From Akkermansia sp. (GTDB lineage Bacteria > Verrucomicrobiota > Verrucomicrobiia > Verrucomicrobiales > Akkermansiaceae), in NCBI GenBank assembly GCA_017415995.1, contig JAFQDN010000002.1, positions 1-64,000 on the forward strand: a DNA stretch of 64,000 nucleotides, read 5' to 3'. The first letter of the stretch is position 1. Every line of letters starts with the position of its first letter. The notes beneath the pieces were generated by a model. It saw nothing but the letters and a program-made list of their open reading frames with translations. It ran no database searches and was not told where the DNA came from. The position numbers and the translations under genes were made by a program. Below are positions 30,066 through 38,880 of this stretch, piece after piece.

Positions 30066-31007
30066 ATGATGAGAGAAGTTTTTACCTTCGTGGTGAGTCT
30101 TTTAGCTCCCGTGGTGATGTGTGTCCCGAGCTTTTCTGCTGAGGGGTGGATGACTGATTTGCCTGCTGCTTTGCAAAAGGCAAAAAAGGAGAACAAATTG
30201 GTGTTGGTGGACTTCACGGGGTCGGATTGGTGTAGCGCTTGCATTAAGCTGCGTCGCCAAGTATTGGATACGGTCGATTTTCGTGCGTATGCGGCTGATA
30301 AGTTTGTCCTGATGGAGGTGGATATTCCGCTGCGTAAGAATTTTGATTCCGATTTGCGGGCGAAGAATGAGGCCATTGCCTCACGCTACGGAATAGCAGG
30401 GTACCCAACAGTGCTTGTCCTTAATCTTCAAGGTGAGGTTATAGGAGGTTTTCAAGGTGGTGACATGGATATGAAGAGTACGATAAAAGCATTGGAAAAC
30501 GCTTACATGGCAGATGTCCTGCTGCGTAAGGCCTCTATGCAAAGTGGAGAGGAGCGTGCTCGTACACTTTATAAAGTGTACCTGAATTATCCCGATGGCA
30601 AAAGTTTTGCGCGCTCATATGAGACCTTGAGATCGGAAATTATGAAAGCAGACCCGCAGAATGTGACAGGCATTCATGAGGCTGATGCTGTGCAGCAGCA
30701 GGCTAAACTTTTTCTGGCTCAGCGTGAACCTCTGCGTATTGATTGTCCGGAAATGGGAAAATTACTGGAGCACCAGTTACGCGTCGCCTTGCCTCAAAAC
30801 CGACCGGAGGTGATGTTGGAACGCTGTCAATATGCCATGGCAACGGCTCAGACGGTGGAGGATATACAAGCTACTCTCAAGATGTTTGAGGAGGTAATAC
30901 CCCTGTTGCCGGAAGATAAAGCAGCGGAGGTTCGTTATTTTGTTGATACTTACTTTCGGGACGCAGCCGGACTGCTGAATATGCTCAAATCCAGCCGTCC
31001 GCATTGA
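30066..31007 (+). CDS. exported thioredoxin-fold protein
   Basis: A 313-residue protein. The signal peptide (MMREVFTFVVSLLAPVVMCVPSFSA) predicts export. The thioredoxin domain covers roughly residues 28-145: LVLVDFTGSDWCSACIKLRR contains the redox pair as WCSAC, and YGIAGYPTVLVLNLQG contains the cis-proline. The C-terminal 160 residues are helical and look like a TPR-type scaffold. A frame start at 30036 exists but places extra residues before the signal peptide. Related verrucomicrobial and planctomycete proteins are thought to handle disulfides or cytochrome maturation in the periplasm. No partner gene is adjacent; the gene faces the convergent M28 peptidase gene. Confidence 0.8.
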   Translation: MMREVFTFVVSLLAPVVMCVPSFSAEGWMTDLPAALQKAKKENKLVLVDFTGSDWCSACIKLRRQVLDTVDFRAYAADKFVLMEVDIPLRKNFDSDLRAKNEAIASRYGIAGYPTVLVLNLQGEVIGGFQGGDMDMKSTIKALENAYMADVLLRKASMQSGEERARTLYKVYLNYPDGKSFARSYETLRSEIMKADPQNVTGIHEADAVQQQAKLFLAQREPLRIDCPEMGKLLEHQLRVALPQNRPEVMLERCQYAMATAQTVEDIQATLKMFEEVIPLLPEDKAAEVRYFVDTYFRDAAGLLNMLKSSRPH

Positions 31008-31184
31008 GTAAATCAGTAAGCTGAACGTAAGGCTTGCGATTTTATTCTATACCGGATGTTATGGGTGATAGCATACCTGTGACTCGTCATAGAGACGATT
31101 CCGGAAAGGGGGCTTGCATGTGGCTCCGTGCTTCCTTGCCGGAACACTGCTTTCCCGTTGTCGCTATCCGTTTATGCAGTTCAA

Positions 31185-32129
31185 TCAGTGTTGTACGTGG
31201 CGTGCAGACAAAATACGGCGCAGCATGGCATGTGTGAGCATTCCGCTTTCCTTCAGGGAAGTCGGGCAAATGCGTGACATGTTGTCGCGTGGTGTGTGCC
31301 ACCAAATGCTGTTGACAAAATCTGCAATGATATTGATGGTTGCAACACCGGCTTCGCGGAATGGTTGGTCATCATCCATGTAGGCTACGTCTGCAATCTG
31401 CCATTTCTTTTCATTGAGTTTCAGCTCCTGAACAGAGGCGTCAAAATACTCGGCCAGCTCCGGGTCTGTATCGAACATCGGCACTTTGATAATCTTGTTG
31501 CGGGCCCCCACCATGTCCAAATTGATTTGGTAGAGTGGCAGTTGGTTGCCTCTCCGTGCTACATCATGCTTGGAGCCGTAGAGCCCATCCTTTTCCGTCA
31601 TGCGAGGAGCAAAGGACTCTTCTCCGTCAAAGAATACCAGCTCAATTTGCCCGGCGTCTTCGGGCTTGGCTGCCAGTATGCGGGCTAGTTCTATCATAAC
31701 TGCTGCTCCGCTGGCTCCGTCATCTGCCCCCTGAAAGTCATCGGAAATACCTGTCTTGGTGTCAATGTGGCAGCTTACAATGACAGGGCGTGCAGCATCA
31801 AAATCCCCATAAACGGCGTGTAAATTGAACATGGGAGTGCCGTTGGGGGCGGTGAATTCCTGCTGTGTGACTGTCCATCCGTATTCCAAAAGGTAACGGG
31901 AGAGGTAGTCGAGTTGCTTTTTGTATGCTGCTGAACCGGAGGGGCGTGGCCCGAGCTTGCAGAGCGCTGCGCAGTGTATATAGGCGTTCTCTCCGTTGTA
32001 ATCCGGCGTAGATTGCAGCTGAGTTGGCGCATTCGTAAGCGCGAAATCTTCTTCGGCATCCTGTCGGTCATCGCATGCTGCGCATAAGATTGTTGCAGCC
32101 AGCAGGGAATAAATGACAGAGCGCTTCAT
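31185..32129 (-). CDS. M28-family zinc peptidase / glutaminyl cyclase-like lipoprotein
   Basis: A 314-residue lipoprotein: the signal peptide ends in ILCAAC, with the lipidated Cys at position 19. The M28 fold is shown by ALCKLGPRPSGSAAYKKQLDYL (a motif shared with glutaminyl-peptide cyclotransferases), VIVSCHIDTK (His/Asp ligand), GADDGASGAAVMIELARIL (bridging Asp), VFFDGEESF (Glu pair) and a C-terminal WWHTPRDNMSRI (last His). It is therefore either an aminopeptidase or a glutaminyl cyclase; the GPRPSGS stretch and the Trp-rich C-terminus favour the latter. It starts 8 nt after parB, so the two share a message although their roles are unrelated. Confidence 0.82.
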   Translation of the reverse strand: MKRSVIYSLLAATILCAACDDRQDAEEDFALTNAPTQLQSTPDYNGENAYIHCAALCKLGPRPSGSAAYKKQLDYLSRYLLEYGWTVTQQEFTAPNGTPMFNLHAVYGDFDAARPVIVSCHIDTKTGISDDFQGADDGASGAAVMIELARILAAKPEDAGQIELVFFDGEESFAPRMTEKDGLYGSKHDVARRGNQLPLYQINLDMVGARNKIIKVPMFDTDPELAEYFDASVQELKLNEKKWQIADVAYMDDDQPFREAGVATINIIADFVNSIWWHTPRDNMSRICPTSLKESGMLTHAMLRRILSARHVQH

Positions 32130-32137
32130 ACCCGAAC

Positions 32138-33031
32138 TCAGACGGAAACGTTTACGCCGAAGATTTGCAGAATGCGCACCAGTTCATCCTTACCGACGTA
32201 GGGAATTTCAATAACTCCGTTATTTTTACCTTTGAGGGAGATATTGACTTTGGTGCCGAAATCGCGGGAAAGTTGTTGGCAAACCTGTTCATAGGCAGCC
32301 GGCAAGCTGCGCACGGCAGGAGGTGTAAGTTTGCCTTGCTCCGGATTAAGTAGCGAGCGTACTAATTGCTCCGTTTGGCGCACAGTAAGCCCTTGCTCTG
32401 CAACACGTGTGGCTGCCGAGATTTGCGCCGCTTCTTCCTTGAGCTGCAAGAGTACCTTGGCGTGCCCGACGGTGATGCCGGAGGATTCCAGCAGCTCGCG
32501 TACGGGGGCTGCCAAATCCAGCAAGCGAACCATGTTGGCGACTGCCGCGCGGGATTTGCCCACGTGGCGGGCGATGACCTCCTGGCTCATGGCAAAACGG
32601 GTTTGCAGGAGGCGGTACTGTTCTGCCTCTTCCAGCGGTGTCAGGTCTTCTCGCTGGAGGTTCTCAATAAGGGTGAGCTCCGCTACCTCGCGATCCGTGG
32701 CTTCTTTTACAACTACCCGTACTTCTTTGAGACCGAGACTGCGTATGGCGCGTAAACGTCGCTCACCGGCTATGAGCTCGTATTTGCCTTCTACACGGCG
32801 CACGATGAGTGGCTGAATGAGTCCGCTTTCGTGTATAGAGTCCGCCAACTCTTTGATTTGCTCTTCGTTGAATCGGCGGCGTGGCTGGAATGGAGATGCT
32901 TGAATCTCATCCGGATTTGCAATGATAACGCGTCCCTCGTCAACCTCTTCTTCAGGGGCTGCTTCTACAGTGCGTAACTCCGTTTTTTTGATGAGGGCAT
33001 TCAGCCCTTTACCTAATGCTTGCCGTGCCAT
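32138..33031 (-). CDS. parB: chromosome partitioning protein ParB
   Basis: A 297-residue ParB. The CTP-binding/N-terminal domain contains IQASPFQPRRRFNEEQIKEL, ESGLIQPLIVRR and YELIAGERRLRAI (the GERRxRA box). The helix-turn-helix is visible in VIARHVGKSRAAVANMVRLL, followed by the parS-reading region ITVGHAKVLL. The C-terminus is a short dimer domain. Length is typical. No parA gene lies next to it, unusual for a chromosomal parB. No parS-like palindrome (TGTTTCACGTGAAACA) was seen in the window. The promoter -10 box ends 11 nt before the ATG. Confidence 0.95.
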   Translation of the reverse strand: MARQALGKGLNALIKKTELRTVEAAPEEEVDEGRVIIANPDEIQASPFQPRRRFNEEQIKELADSIHESGLIQPLIVRRVEGKYELIAGERRLRAIRSLGLKEVRVVVKEATDREVAELTLIENLQREDLTPLEEAEQYRLLQTRFAMSQEVIARHVGKSRAAVANMVRLLDLAAPVRELLESSGITVGHAKVLLQLKEEAAQISAATRVAEQGLTVRQTEQLVRSLLNPEQGKLTPPAVRSLPAAYEQVCQQLSRDFGTKVNISLKGKNNGVIEIPYVGKDELVRILQIFGVNVSV

Positions 33032-33042
33032 ATCGCGCGAGC

Positions 33043-33071
33043 ATTCTACATGATTCCTGCCCGAATTGCAA
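33043..33071 (-). promoter_or_regulatory. promoter of parB-M28
   Basis: Minus strand: TTGCAA, 17-nt spacer, TAGAAT (5 of 6); identical boxes to those of parE. The box ends 11 nt before the parB ATG, predicting a leader of about 4 nt. Confidence 0.6.
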
Positions 33072-33138
33072 TCATTTTTTAGGAACTTTCTGCGTTATGG
33101 TGTTATCGCCTCTCAGTGGTGGCGTGTTTTGCTGCAAC

Positions 33139-33172
33139 AAAAAAGCAGCGGGGCTGTATGCCGCTGCTTTTT
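33139..33172. terminator. bidirectional terminator after the 33195 lipoprotein gene
   Basis: AAAAAGCAGCGG and CCGCTGCTTTTT flank a 9-nt loop, giving a seven-pair GC stem with A/T runs on both sides. It follows the lipoprotein stop codon by about 23 nt and ends transcription before the parB promoter. Confidence 0.8.
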
Positions 33173-33194
33173 GCAATTAATCTGCCTGTTAAAA

Positions 33195-34535
33195 TCAGTC
33201 GTCCTTTTTCTTCGGCTGGAGCGTAAGGCGTACAGCAAAGCTCCGCTCCGGTGTCTCTGCCCATGAGGCACAGGTCATTACTCCACTCAGTACCCCATCT
33301 TTGCTGACGGTAAGGATGAGCCGCCCGTCTGCTGCATCGTACACCTCCGCTGTGGGTTCATCCGGATCGTACGCGCCGTCATACAGGGTTACGTCCACCT
33401 TGGAAACACCGTTTTCATCGCGCACCATGCTGCAGCGTCCGGAAATGGAGATGCTGGCCTGCGGCAATTTGGTGTCATAAATGGTGCCGTAGAAGTGGAT
33501 GGCGTTCTCAAAAATTGTGGCATTGTCCACCTTGAGTGTGAGTTCTCCAAAACGAGAGTCACGAGTCCATTCTCCACTGAATTTGGTGTCTGCTGCGAAA
33601 GTGCTGATGCAGAAGTCATTCCAATTCTGCTGTTCTGCTGCACGTTCCGCTTCTGCCTTAGCCGCCTCCTCGGCTTTGCGAGCCTCCTCGGCTTGGACGG
33701 CTTGGCGTGTTACCAGCTCGGCGCGGAGGGGCTCTTCCCGTGATTTGAGGTATTCCTCTGTGGCGGTGATGAAGGCATCCGCCTTGTTCTTGATTTCCTC
33801 ATTCCGATTCCGTACAAACTCGTCCGTAATTACGGGAGCACCCTCGGGCATGGCGGATTGAGGAGTCATGTAGGTGAGGGGGGTGATGAGGTCCTCTTTT
33901 TCCACGATATTGGAGAACTCCCACTTGTCTGCATTCTTTACTGCATCCAAGTTGTACTCGATATCAAACTTAGTATCCGCTGCATACTTTTGGGCATAAC
34001 AGTAGCTCTCAGAAAGATTAACGAGCTCTGTATACATTTGCTGCAGGTTATCCGGCAAAGATTTGGGCAGTTTATCCTGCTCGGTAAGCATGCTGCTCTC
34101 TGCTCCCATGTTAAGGAGGTAAGCGGAATCGGGCCGCACGGCATCGTTGTGGATGGATTGGACTACTTTTCTGCCCTCACTGAACTCTGTCGGAGATTGC
34201 TGCTTGCTGTACAGATTCTCAGCAACATTGAGGGTGAGTTTTACCGTAAGCTGCAGACCTCCGTCACCTCGAGGAGTGGATTGTACCTCTGCTCCTTCCA
34301 CTTTAAGAAACGGCAGATTGCTGAATCGCTCCGTAAAGAGAGCCGTGATTTCTTCCTGCGTGGGAGGCTGCACCGCTGCTGCTTCCTGGGCTGCATCGGC
34401 GCCGGCATCGCTTTCCGATGCTTGCGTTTGCCCGGCGGCTGGCTGCTGCGGTGCTGAGCTCTTATCGTCGCCGCAAGAACTCATGGTCACGATGCCTGTG
34501 ACCAGCAGGGCTGAATAAATCAGACGCTTTTTCAT
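33195..34535 (-). CDS. hypothetical lipoprotein with coiled-coil centre
   Basis: A 446-residue lipoprotein of unknown function. The signal peptide ends in VTMSSC (probable lipidation at Cys21), followed by a proline/glutamine/alanine-rich linker of about 40 residues. Residues 60-230 form a mixed domain, residues 240-300 a highly charged alanine/glutamate coiled coil (QAEEARKAEEAAKAEAER), and residues 310-440 a beta-rich domain with repeated WTRDSRFGELTLKVDN-type strands. The final domain looks like a carbohydrate- or protein-binding sandwich, but I do not recognise it. The gene is alone, with a promoter at 34592-34620 and a terminator downstream. Confidence 0.75.
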   Translation of the reverse strand: MKKRLIYSALLVTGIVTMSSCGDDKSSAPQQPAAGQTQASESDAGADAAQEAAAVQPPTQEEITALFTERFSNLPFLKVEGAEVQSTPRGDGGLQLTVKLTLNVAENLYSKQQSPTEFSEGRKVVQSIHNDAVRPDSAYLLNMGAESSMLTEQDKLPKSLPDNLQQMYTELVNLSESYCYAQKYAADTKFDIEYNLDAVKNADKWEFSNIVEKEDLITPLTYMTPQSAMPEGAPVITDEFVRNRNEEIKNKADAFITATEEYLKSREEPLRAELVTRQAVQAEEARKAEEAAKAEAERAAEQQNWNDFCISTFAADTKFSGEWTRDSRFGELTLKVDNATIFENAIHFYGTIYDTKLPQASISISGRCSMVRDENGVSKVDVTLYDGAYDPDEPTAEVYDAADGRLILTVSKDGVLSGVMTCASWAETPERSFAVRLTLQPKKKDD

Positions 34536-34591
34536 GGTGATTTTGGATAAACTGCTGAGGTGCCGAAGCTCTTCGTCCTCTGTGAAGCCTT

Positions 34592-34620
34592 ATTTTGCAT
34601 GAAAAGGGATTATTTGTCAA
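34592..34620 (-). promoter_or_regulatory. promoter of the 33195 lipoprotein gene
   Basis: Minus strand: perfect TTGACA, 17-nt spacer, CAAAAT (4 of 6). The leader would be about 50 nt. This promoter has the stronger -35 box and weaker -10 box of the set. Confidence 0.45.
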
Positions 34621-34663
34621 GCCTTTAACATGCCAAAGTTCCACATTATCGAGAGAAAATTAG

Positions 34664-35578
34664 TTATTTTGTGGTGTTGGTGTCACTCTTTTGGGGTTTT
34701 GAGGAGAAAGATTTAAAGAATCCCCAGTCTGAAATGGAGGGGAATTCCACCGTGCCGAGACGGGCTCTCAAGAGGAACCAGAGTTTGCGGAAGTTGTTGA
34801 CGCTGTACCGACGCTCAAATACGCGGTACTCATCGGCCTGCATTTTTTCCAAGATGGTGTGGTAGATAAGGCTCATGGCTTGCGCCGGAATTAGCGCATT
34901 TCTGTCCTCCACGGACAATTGCTGGTAGCATTCATCCGCTTCTCCGAAGAATTTTTCCGCAAGCGCGGCCTCGTAGGCAAGGAGCTGGCGTACTCGGTAA
35001 TTGTATCGCTGCTCTCGGATATCGTCATGACTGACGCCGAAGAGCTCCATGTCCTGTTTGGGAAGGTAGAAGCGGTTGTATTTCCGGCAATCCTCCGCAA
35101 CATCACGCAGGATGTTGACCAGCTGCAGCGCGTACCCGAGGGCAATGGCGTAATTTTTGGCACATTCGGAGGCGCCCATGACCGTAGCACTTGTAATGCC
35201 GACACAGGATGCTACCTTAAATGCGTAAGCTAACAGCTCCTCTCTCGTTTCCGGCTGTACGGGGGAAATGTCACCTCGGCAGCCATCGATGAGGCGCAGC
35301 ATGGGTTGCGTATTCAGGTTGATGGAGGTGATAAGTTGCTTGACTTCTGTCTCTATTCCGGCAGCGGCTTCCGCCTTCCCGGTAATAATGTCTTCCCATC
35401 GGTTGAGTGCCGTATGGCGTTCCTCGGGGGTCATGCCGGGCTCATCCACGATGTCATCAACGATGCGACAGAACGCGTAGAACTGCGCCATTCGCATCCT
35501 TTTTTCCTGAGGTAGATCCAACAGGGTAAATGCCAAGTTGGATTTTGCGTTTTTTGTGATGTTGTCTGCTTCTGACAT
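34664..35578 (-). CDS. squalene/phytoene synthase-family prenyl condensing enzyme
   Basis: A 304-residue all-helical enzyme joining two prenyl diphosphates head to head. The two aspartate motifs are present: YAFCRIVDDIVDE (first, near residue 36) and LVNILRDVAEDCRKYNRFYLP (second, near residue 166). The substrate-binding Tyr/Arg region around MAQFYAFCR is normal. Presqualene-diphosphate (hopanoid/squalene) and phytoene (carotenoid) synthases cannot be separated on motifs alone; no desaturase, HpnC/HpnE or squalene cyclase gene is in the window to decide. It begins 21 nt after the signal peptidase gene and probably shares its transcript. Confidence 0.88.
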   Translation of the reverse strand: MSEADNITKNAKSNLAFTLLDLPQEKRMRMAQFYAFCRIVDDIVDEPGMTPEERHTALNRWEDIITGKAEAAAGIETEVKQLITSINLNTQPMLRLIDGCRGDISPVQPETREELLAYAFKVASCVGITSATVMGASECAKNYAIALGYALQLVNILRDVAEDCRKYNRFYLPKQDMELFGVSHDDIREQRYNYRVRQLLAYEAALAEKFFGEADECYQQLSVEDRNALIPAQAMSLIYHTILEKMQADEYRVFERRYSVNNFRKLWFLLRARLGTVEFPSISDWGFFKSFSSKPQKSDTNTTK

Positions 35579-35599
35579 GTCAGCGAAAGTCCGGGAGGT

Positions 35600-36907
35600 T
35601 TATTCAATGCTGCCCCAATGTGATGTGAACGGCCAAATGGTGAAGCTGGCCGGCCCTAAGATGTTAAACTGGTGTACAGGACCCCAGTAGCGGGAATCTT
35701 GAGAGTTAACCGTATTATCGCCGAGTGCGGCATATTCCCTGAAGATGGGGGCTTGTGCATCTTTCTTCAGCACGAGAGAAGGTTTGCGTTCTGTAAGGTA
35801 GAGACGGTTATACATATCCTCCTCGCGACGGAGCTTGATGAGTTGCAGTCTGGCTTCTTCCGTGGTTCTGGCCATGCCGGTGAGCACCGCAGAGGGGGTG
35901 GCAGGAGCCTTCGGGTAATTGTAGCCGGTGCTGTTGTAAGGAGCCCGGCAAGCCGCTACCCTCTGAATGGTGCTTTCCTGCGCTTGCTGCCCATTGATAA
36001 GGAGGTGCGGGGTTGATATGCTGAGCGTGTCGCCCGGGAGTCCGCACAGGCGTTTGATGTAGTGGCTGGCATCACTCTGATCCGGGATGTCGTGGCTGAG
36101 CTGTGTGTTGATGCCGCGTGTGTCGAATACGAATGTTTCTCCCCGCTCCGGCTTGCGGAAGTGGTATGCCATGCGGTTGACGATGACCATATCACCGGCG
36201 TCCAACCGGGCGCAAATGAGTGTCTCACCGGGGTTGAGAACGCGGCTTTCCCTGGGGGAGACAAGAATGCCTCGTTTTTGCAGATACTCAATGAGGGCAC
36301 CGGAGGCACACGGTACGTACTCAACGGAGCGGTCATCGAAGTGGATAGCCGTGCGTGTGAAAATGAGCCAGTGCTGTTCTGTCTGCAACCCGACAATCTT
36401 TTTGGGAGAGTCGATGGTAATATTGACGTAGGAGCTGCCGTGTGTGATGGCGTGCAGTATTCGCGTTGGCGCGTTCGGAATCTCCTCCGGTTCTATGGGG
36501 TGGATGATAATGCCGTTGAGCGTGGGTTGCATGGAACCGGTCGGTATGCGGAACGGTTGGAGATAATACGTGCGAATCCCCAAGAAAATAACCATGATGA
36601 CGAAGAATGACTCTACGAGTTCCACCACGATATCTCGCTTGAAACCTTTAAGTAATTCGCCCAGTGCCTTAGCTCTTGTAGTTGCCTCGATGGTTGCGTC
36701 TTTTCGCCAGTAGAGGAGAGACTCGTTGAGTGTGTTGATAATCTCAAGTATCTGAGTCTTATGTTCTTCGCTGAGTGAAGGTCTGTTGTACCTATAGTAG
36801 CGTAACAAGGCATTACGAGCATCATGCCCCTGCCGTCGCCAGCCAGGTGTGAACCAAGCGAGCAGGGTGTCCATTATCAGGTTAAGTGGTCTGAGCAAAA
36901 AACGCAT
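35600..36907 (-). CDS. lepB: signal peptidase I, long verrucomicrobial form
   Basis: A 435-residue membrane protease removing Sec signal peptides. The N-terminal 90 residues are an added helical cytoplasmic region; one span lies at about 93-113. The catalytic serine is S125 in RIPTGSMQPTL and the general-base lysine is K285 in SHYIKRLCGLPGD; GDNTVNSQDSRYWGPV is the conserved last box. The distance between Ser and Lys is 160 residues against about 55 in E. coli, so roughly 100 residues are inserted between boxes B and D. It leads a short run with the prenyl synthase. With several PEP-CTERM and lipoprotein substrates nearby, it is a key export enzyme. Confidence 0.93.
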   Translation of the reverse strand: MRFLLRPLNLIMDTLLAWFTPGWRRQGHDARNALLRYYRYNRPSLSEEHKTQILEIINTLNESLLYWRKDATIEATTRAKALGELLKGFKRDIVVELVESFFVIMVIFLGIRTYYLQPFRIPTGSMQPTLNGIIIHPIEPEEIPNAPTRILHAITHGSSYVNITIDSPKKIVGLQTEQHWLIFTRTAIHFDDRSVEYVPCASGALIEYLQKRGILVSPRESRVLNPGETLICARLDAGDMVIVNRMAYHFRKPERGETFVFDTRGINTQLSHDIPDQSDASHYIKRLCGLPGDTLSISTPHLLINGQQAQESTIQRVAACRAPYNSTGYNYPKAPATPSAVLTGMARTTEEARLQLIKLRREEDMYNRLYLTERKPSLVLKKDAQAPIFREYAALGDNTVNSQDSRYWGPVHQFNILGPASFTIWPFTSHWGSIE

Positions 36908-36916
36908 ACTTCCTAT

Positions 36917-36944
36917 ATATTACACGGTAAAATCCGAATGTGAA
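36917..36944 (-). promoter_or_regulatory. probable promoter of lepB
   Basis: Minus strand: TTCACA (5 of 6), 16-nt spacer, TAATAT (4 of 6), ending 9 nt before the lepB ATG. Transcription would start within a few bases of the start codon. Confidence 0.45.
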
Positions 36945-36983
36945 GCCTAAAATTCGGCATAACGGCGCTCCGTGCCCCGAAAA

Positions 36984-37847
36984 TCAGATGCTGAAGCCGG
37001 CAAAAAGAATAAGACCGAGCATGACCGCAGCTGCGCCGAGTCGGTACCAACCGAAGATGGATAAGCTGTGCTTGTTGAGGTATCCGACCATCCATTTTAC
37101 CGCAATGATGGCACTGAGCCAAGCTGTAAGAGTGCCGGCAATGATGGGTCCCCAGCCGATGGTGGAAATCATGTCGTTGCCGTATTTCCAAGCATCATGC
37201 ACAGTGGCGGCGCCGAGGGTGATGAGGCCGAGCAGGAAGCTGAACTCCACTGCTGCTGCAACACTCAGCCCGGCGAAGAGTCCTCCGAGCATGGTCATGA
37301 GACTGCGGCTCACGCCCGGACACATGGCGATGCATTGTAATAAGCCTACTTTGAGAGCTCCGGCGCAGCTGAGCTCCTCCAGCTGCTTGCCGGAAAAATC
37401 TTCACCCCTCCTTTCGCGTGCGCGCACATAAAGCAAAATGACTAACCCGCCTAATGCCCAAGTAACGGTTACAACCGGAGCGCTGAATAAGTACTCCTTG
37501 ATGATGTCTCCGAGCAGAACCCCGAAAAATGCTGCCGGAATAAAGGCAATAATCATATTGAGGAGTAGGCGTACACCGGCGGGTAATGGTTCGCGCTTGC
37601 CGTCCTCCTGTTTATTGAAAATCCATGCGAATGAATCGATTGCAATGCTCTTGACGCGTCGGAAATAAATGCCGAGAACTGCAAGAATTGCTCCGCCTTG
37701 TATACATATTTCAAACGCTTTTTGGGCGTCATTGTCACTTAACCCTAACAGGTAACGGGTGATGATAAGATGCCCGGTGGAGCTGACCGGGAGGTATTCT
37801 GTAAGACCTTCCACGATTCCCAGTATGATGGATTCCAATATTGTCAT
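36984..37847 (-). CDS. uppP: undecaprenyl-diphosphate phosphatase (BacA-type)
   Basis: A 287-residue polytopic membrane enzyme regenerating undecaprenyl phosphate, the lipid carrier for wall and O-antigen synthesis. GIVEGLTEYLPVSSTGHLII contains the (E/Q)E-like and PVSSTGH active-site motif; CPGVSRSLMTMLGGLFAG contains the second PGxSRS motif. Seven or eight spans are visible. The frame extends to 37889, but MTILESIILGIVEGL is the usual start; M11 at 37859 is also possible. It is transcribed alone on the minus strand, opposite the pseudopilin genes, and lies beside lepB in the same orientation. Confidence 0.93.
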   Translation of the reverse strand: MTILESIILGIVEGLTEYLPVSSTGHLIITRYLLGLSDNDAQKAFEICIQGGAILAVLGIYFRRVKSIAIDSFAWIFNKQEDGKREPLPAGVRLLLNMIIAFIPAAFFGVLLGDIIKEYLFSAPVVTVTWALGGLVILLYVRARERRGEDFSGKQLEELSCAGALKVGLLQCIAMCPGVSRSLMTMLGGLFAGLSVAAAVEFSFLLGLITLGAATVHDAWKYGNDMISTIGWGPIIAGTLTAWLSAIIAVKWMVGYLNKHSLSIFGWYRLGAAAVMLGLILFAGFSI

Positions 37848-37935
37848 GACTGAGACCATGTACTCTATTTTGCTCAAAAGGTCAATCACAAAACCAAAAA
37901 AAACGCTTGTTACATGAATAAAATTAAAAAAATGA

Positions 37936-37964
37936 TTGAACAGAGACGGGAAATGTGGTAAAGA
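37936..37964 (+). promoter_or_regulatory. promoter of the pseudopilin run
   Basis: TTGAAC, 17-nt spacer, TAAAGA (4 of 6 each). Transcription would begin near 37971, about 33 nt before the first pseudopilin ATG at 38004. Confidence 0.4.
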
Positions 37965-38003
37965 TAGTGGCGTTCGTTAGTGCTCGGACATCTTTCTCCA
38001 TTT

Positions 38004-38849
38004 ATGAAACATTTCAGAAATAAAGCGGCTAAAGGGTTTACGTTAATCGAATTGCTGGTTGTCGTTACCATAATCGGTGTGATGATGGCTCTGGCTGCCA
38101 ATGTGTTGCGTGATCCCGGCAGGGGTAGAAACATTACTTCCGGCGTGCAGATGCTGGAGAACATGATTCAGGAGGCCAGGGCTACTGCCATCGGCAATGA
38201 TACCTATACCCGCGTTGTGATTGCGTGTGATGAAAAGGATACCTCCTCGGATTCCATCCACCTCCGCTACATTACCGTGCAGAAGTTGACTCGCGATGAT
38301 GCTGAAAACCGTAAATATGACGGCACGGATGTTCGCCGTGAAGGTGAGTGGGTTTCTACATCCTCCGGCTCTTTCCTGCCTCCCGGTGTGTACTTCAGCC
38401 CTACCTATAGTCGTGAATTGCAGTGGATGGAGCATGCCCGTGATACCATGCTGGAGATGGATGATAATGCCCGCATATCCGGCCATGGTAAAGCCGTTGT
38501 TTACTACATTGAGTTTGATGAAAAAGGCAGATTTGTGACACCTGAGACCAAGCCCGGTGAGCCGAGTCGTCCGCGCCGTTTGGTTTTGATTACCGGCCGA
38601 ATTGGCAGCGGTCGTAATTCCGTGGATGGTATTGAGCCTTCTCGTACCGATGAAAAAGGGCGTCCGGCCGAGGCTAAGGGGTTGGTGTTGTGGCCTTCCG
38701 GTAATTACAGCATCATGATGACTCCTGAGCAGGTGTATGACCAGAATATCTATGCACCCGACGGTGCTGCCCCTAAAGCCAAAAGAGGTAAGGGTAAAGA
38801 TTCTAAAAAGAAAAAAGGCAAGAAGTCAGACTCTAAGAAAAAGGGTTGA
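38004..38849 (+). CDS. type IV pilin-like pseudopilin, first of three
   Basis: A 281-residue protein with a prepilin leader: MKHFRNKAAKG before the cleavage site, then FTLIELLVVVTIIGVMMALA, with the expected Glu at +5. The first 25 mature residues form the hydrophobic assembly helix. The globular part (residues 50-250) is beta-rich and ends in a strongly basic lysine/serine tail (KAKRGKGKDSKKKKGKK). The open frame reaches 37980, but the second ATG gives the normal short leader. The clustered pseudopilins recall the Verrucomicrobium/Chthoniobacter cassette proteins, whose function is unknown. A prepilin peptidase is not in the window. Confidence 0.85.
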   Translation: MKHFRNKAAKGFTLIELLVVVTIIGVMMALAANVLRDPGRGRNITSGVQMLENMIQEARATAIGNDTYTRVVIACDEKDTSSDSIHLRYITVQKLTRDDAENRKYDGTDVRREGEWVSTSSGSFLPPGVYFSPTYSRELQWMEHARDTMLEMDDNARISGHGKAVVYYIEFDEKGRFVTPETKPGEPSRPRRLVLITGRIGSGRNSVDGIEPSRTDEKGRPAEAKGLVLWPSGNYSIMMTPEQVYDQNIYAPDGAAPKAKRGKGKDSKKKKGKKSDSKKKG

Positions 38850-38880
38850 GCGGGTGGAATAACATTCAACTGATAGAATA

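Noticed and set aside
31008-31184. Small gene or terminator between the convergent thioredoxin and M28 genes
   Set aside because: No frame has family features and no strong stem with a T run was found; some termination signal probably exists but is not recognisable.
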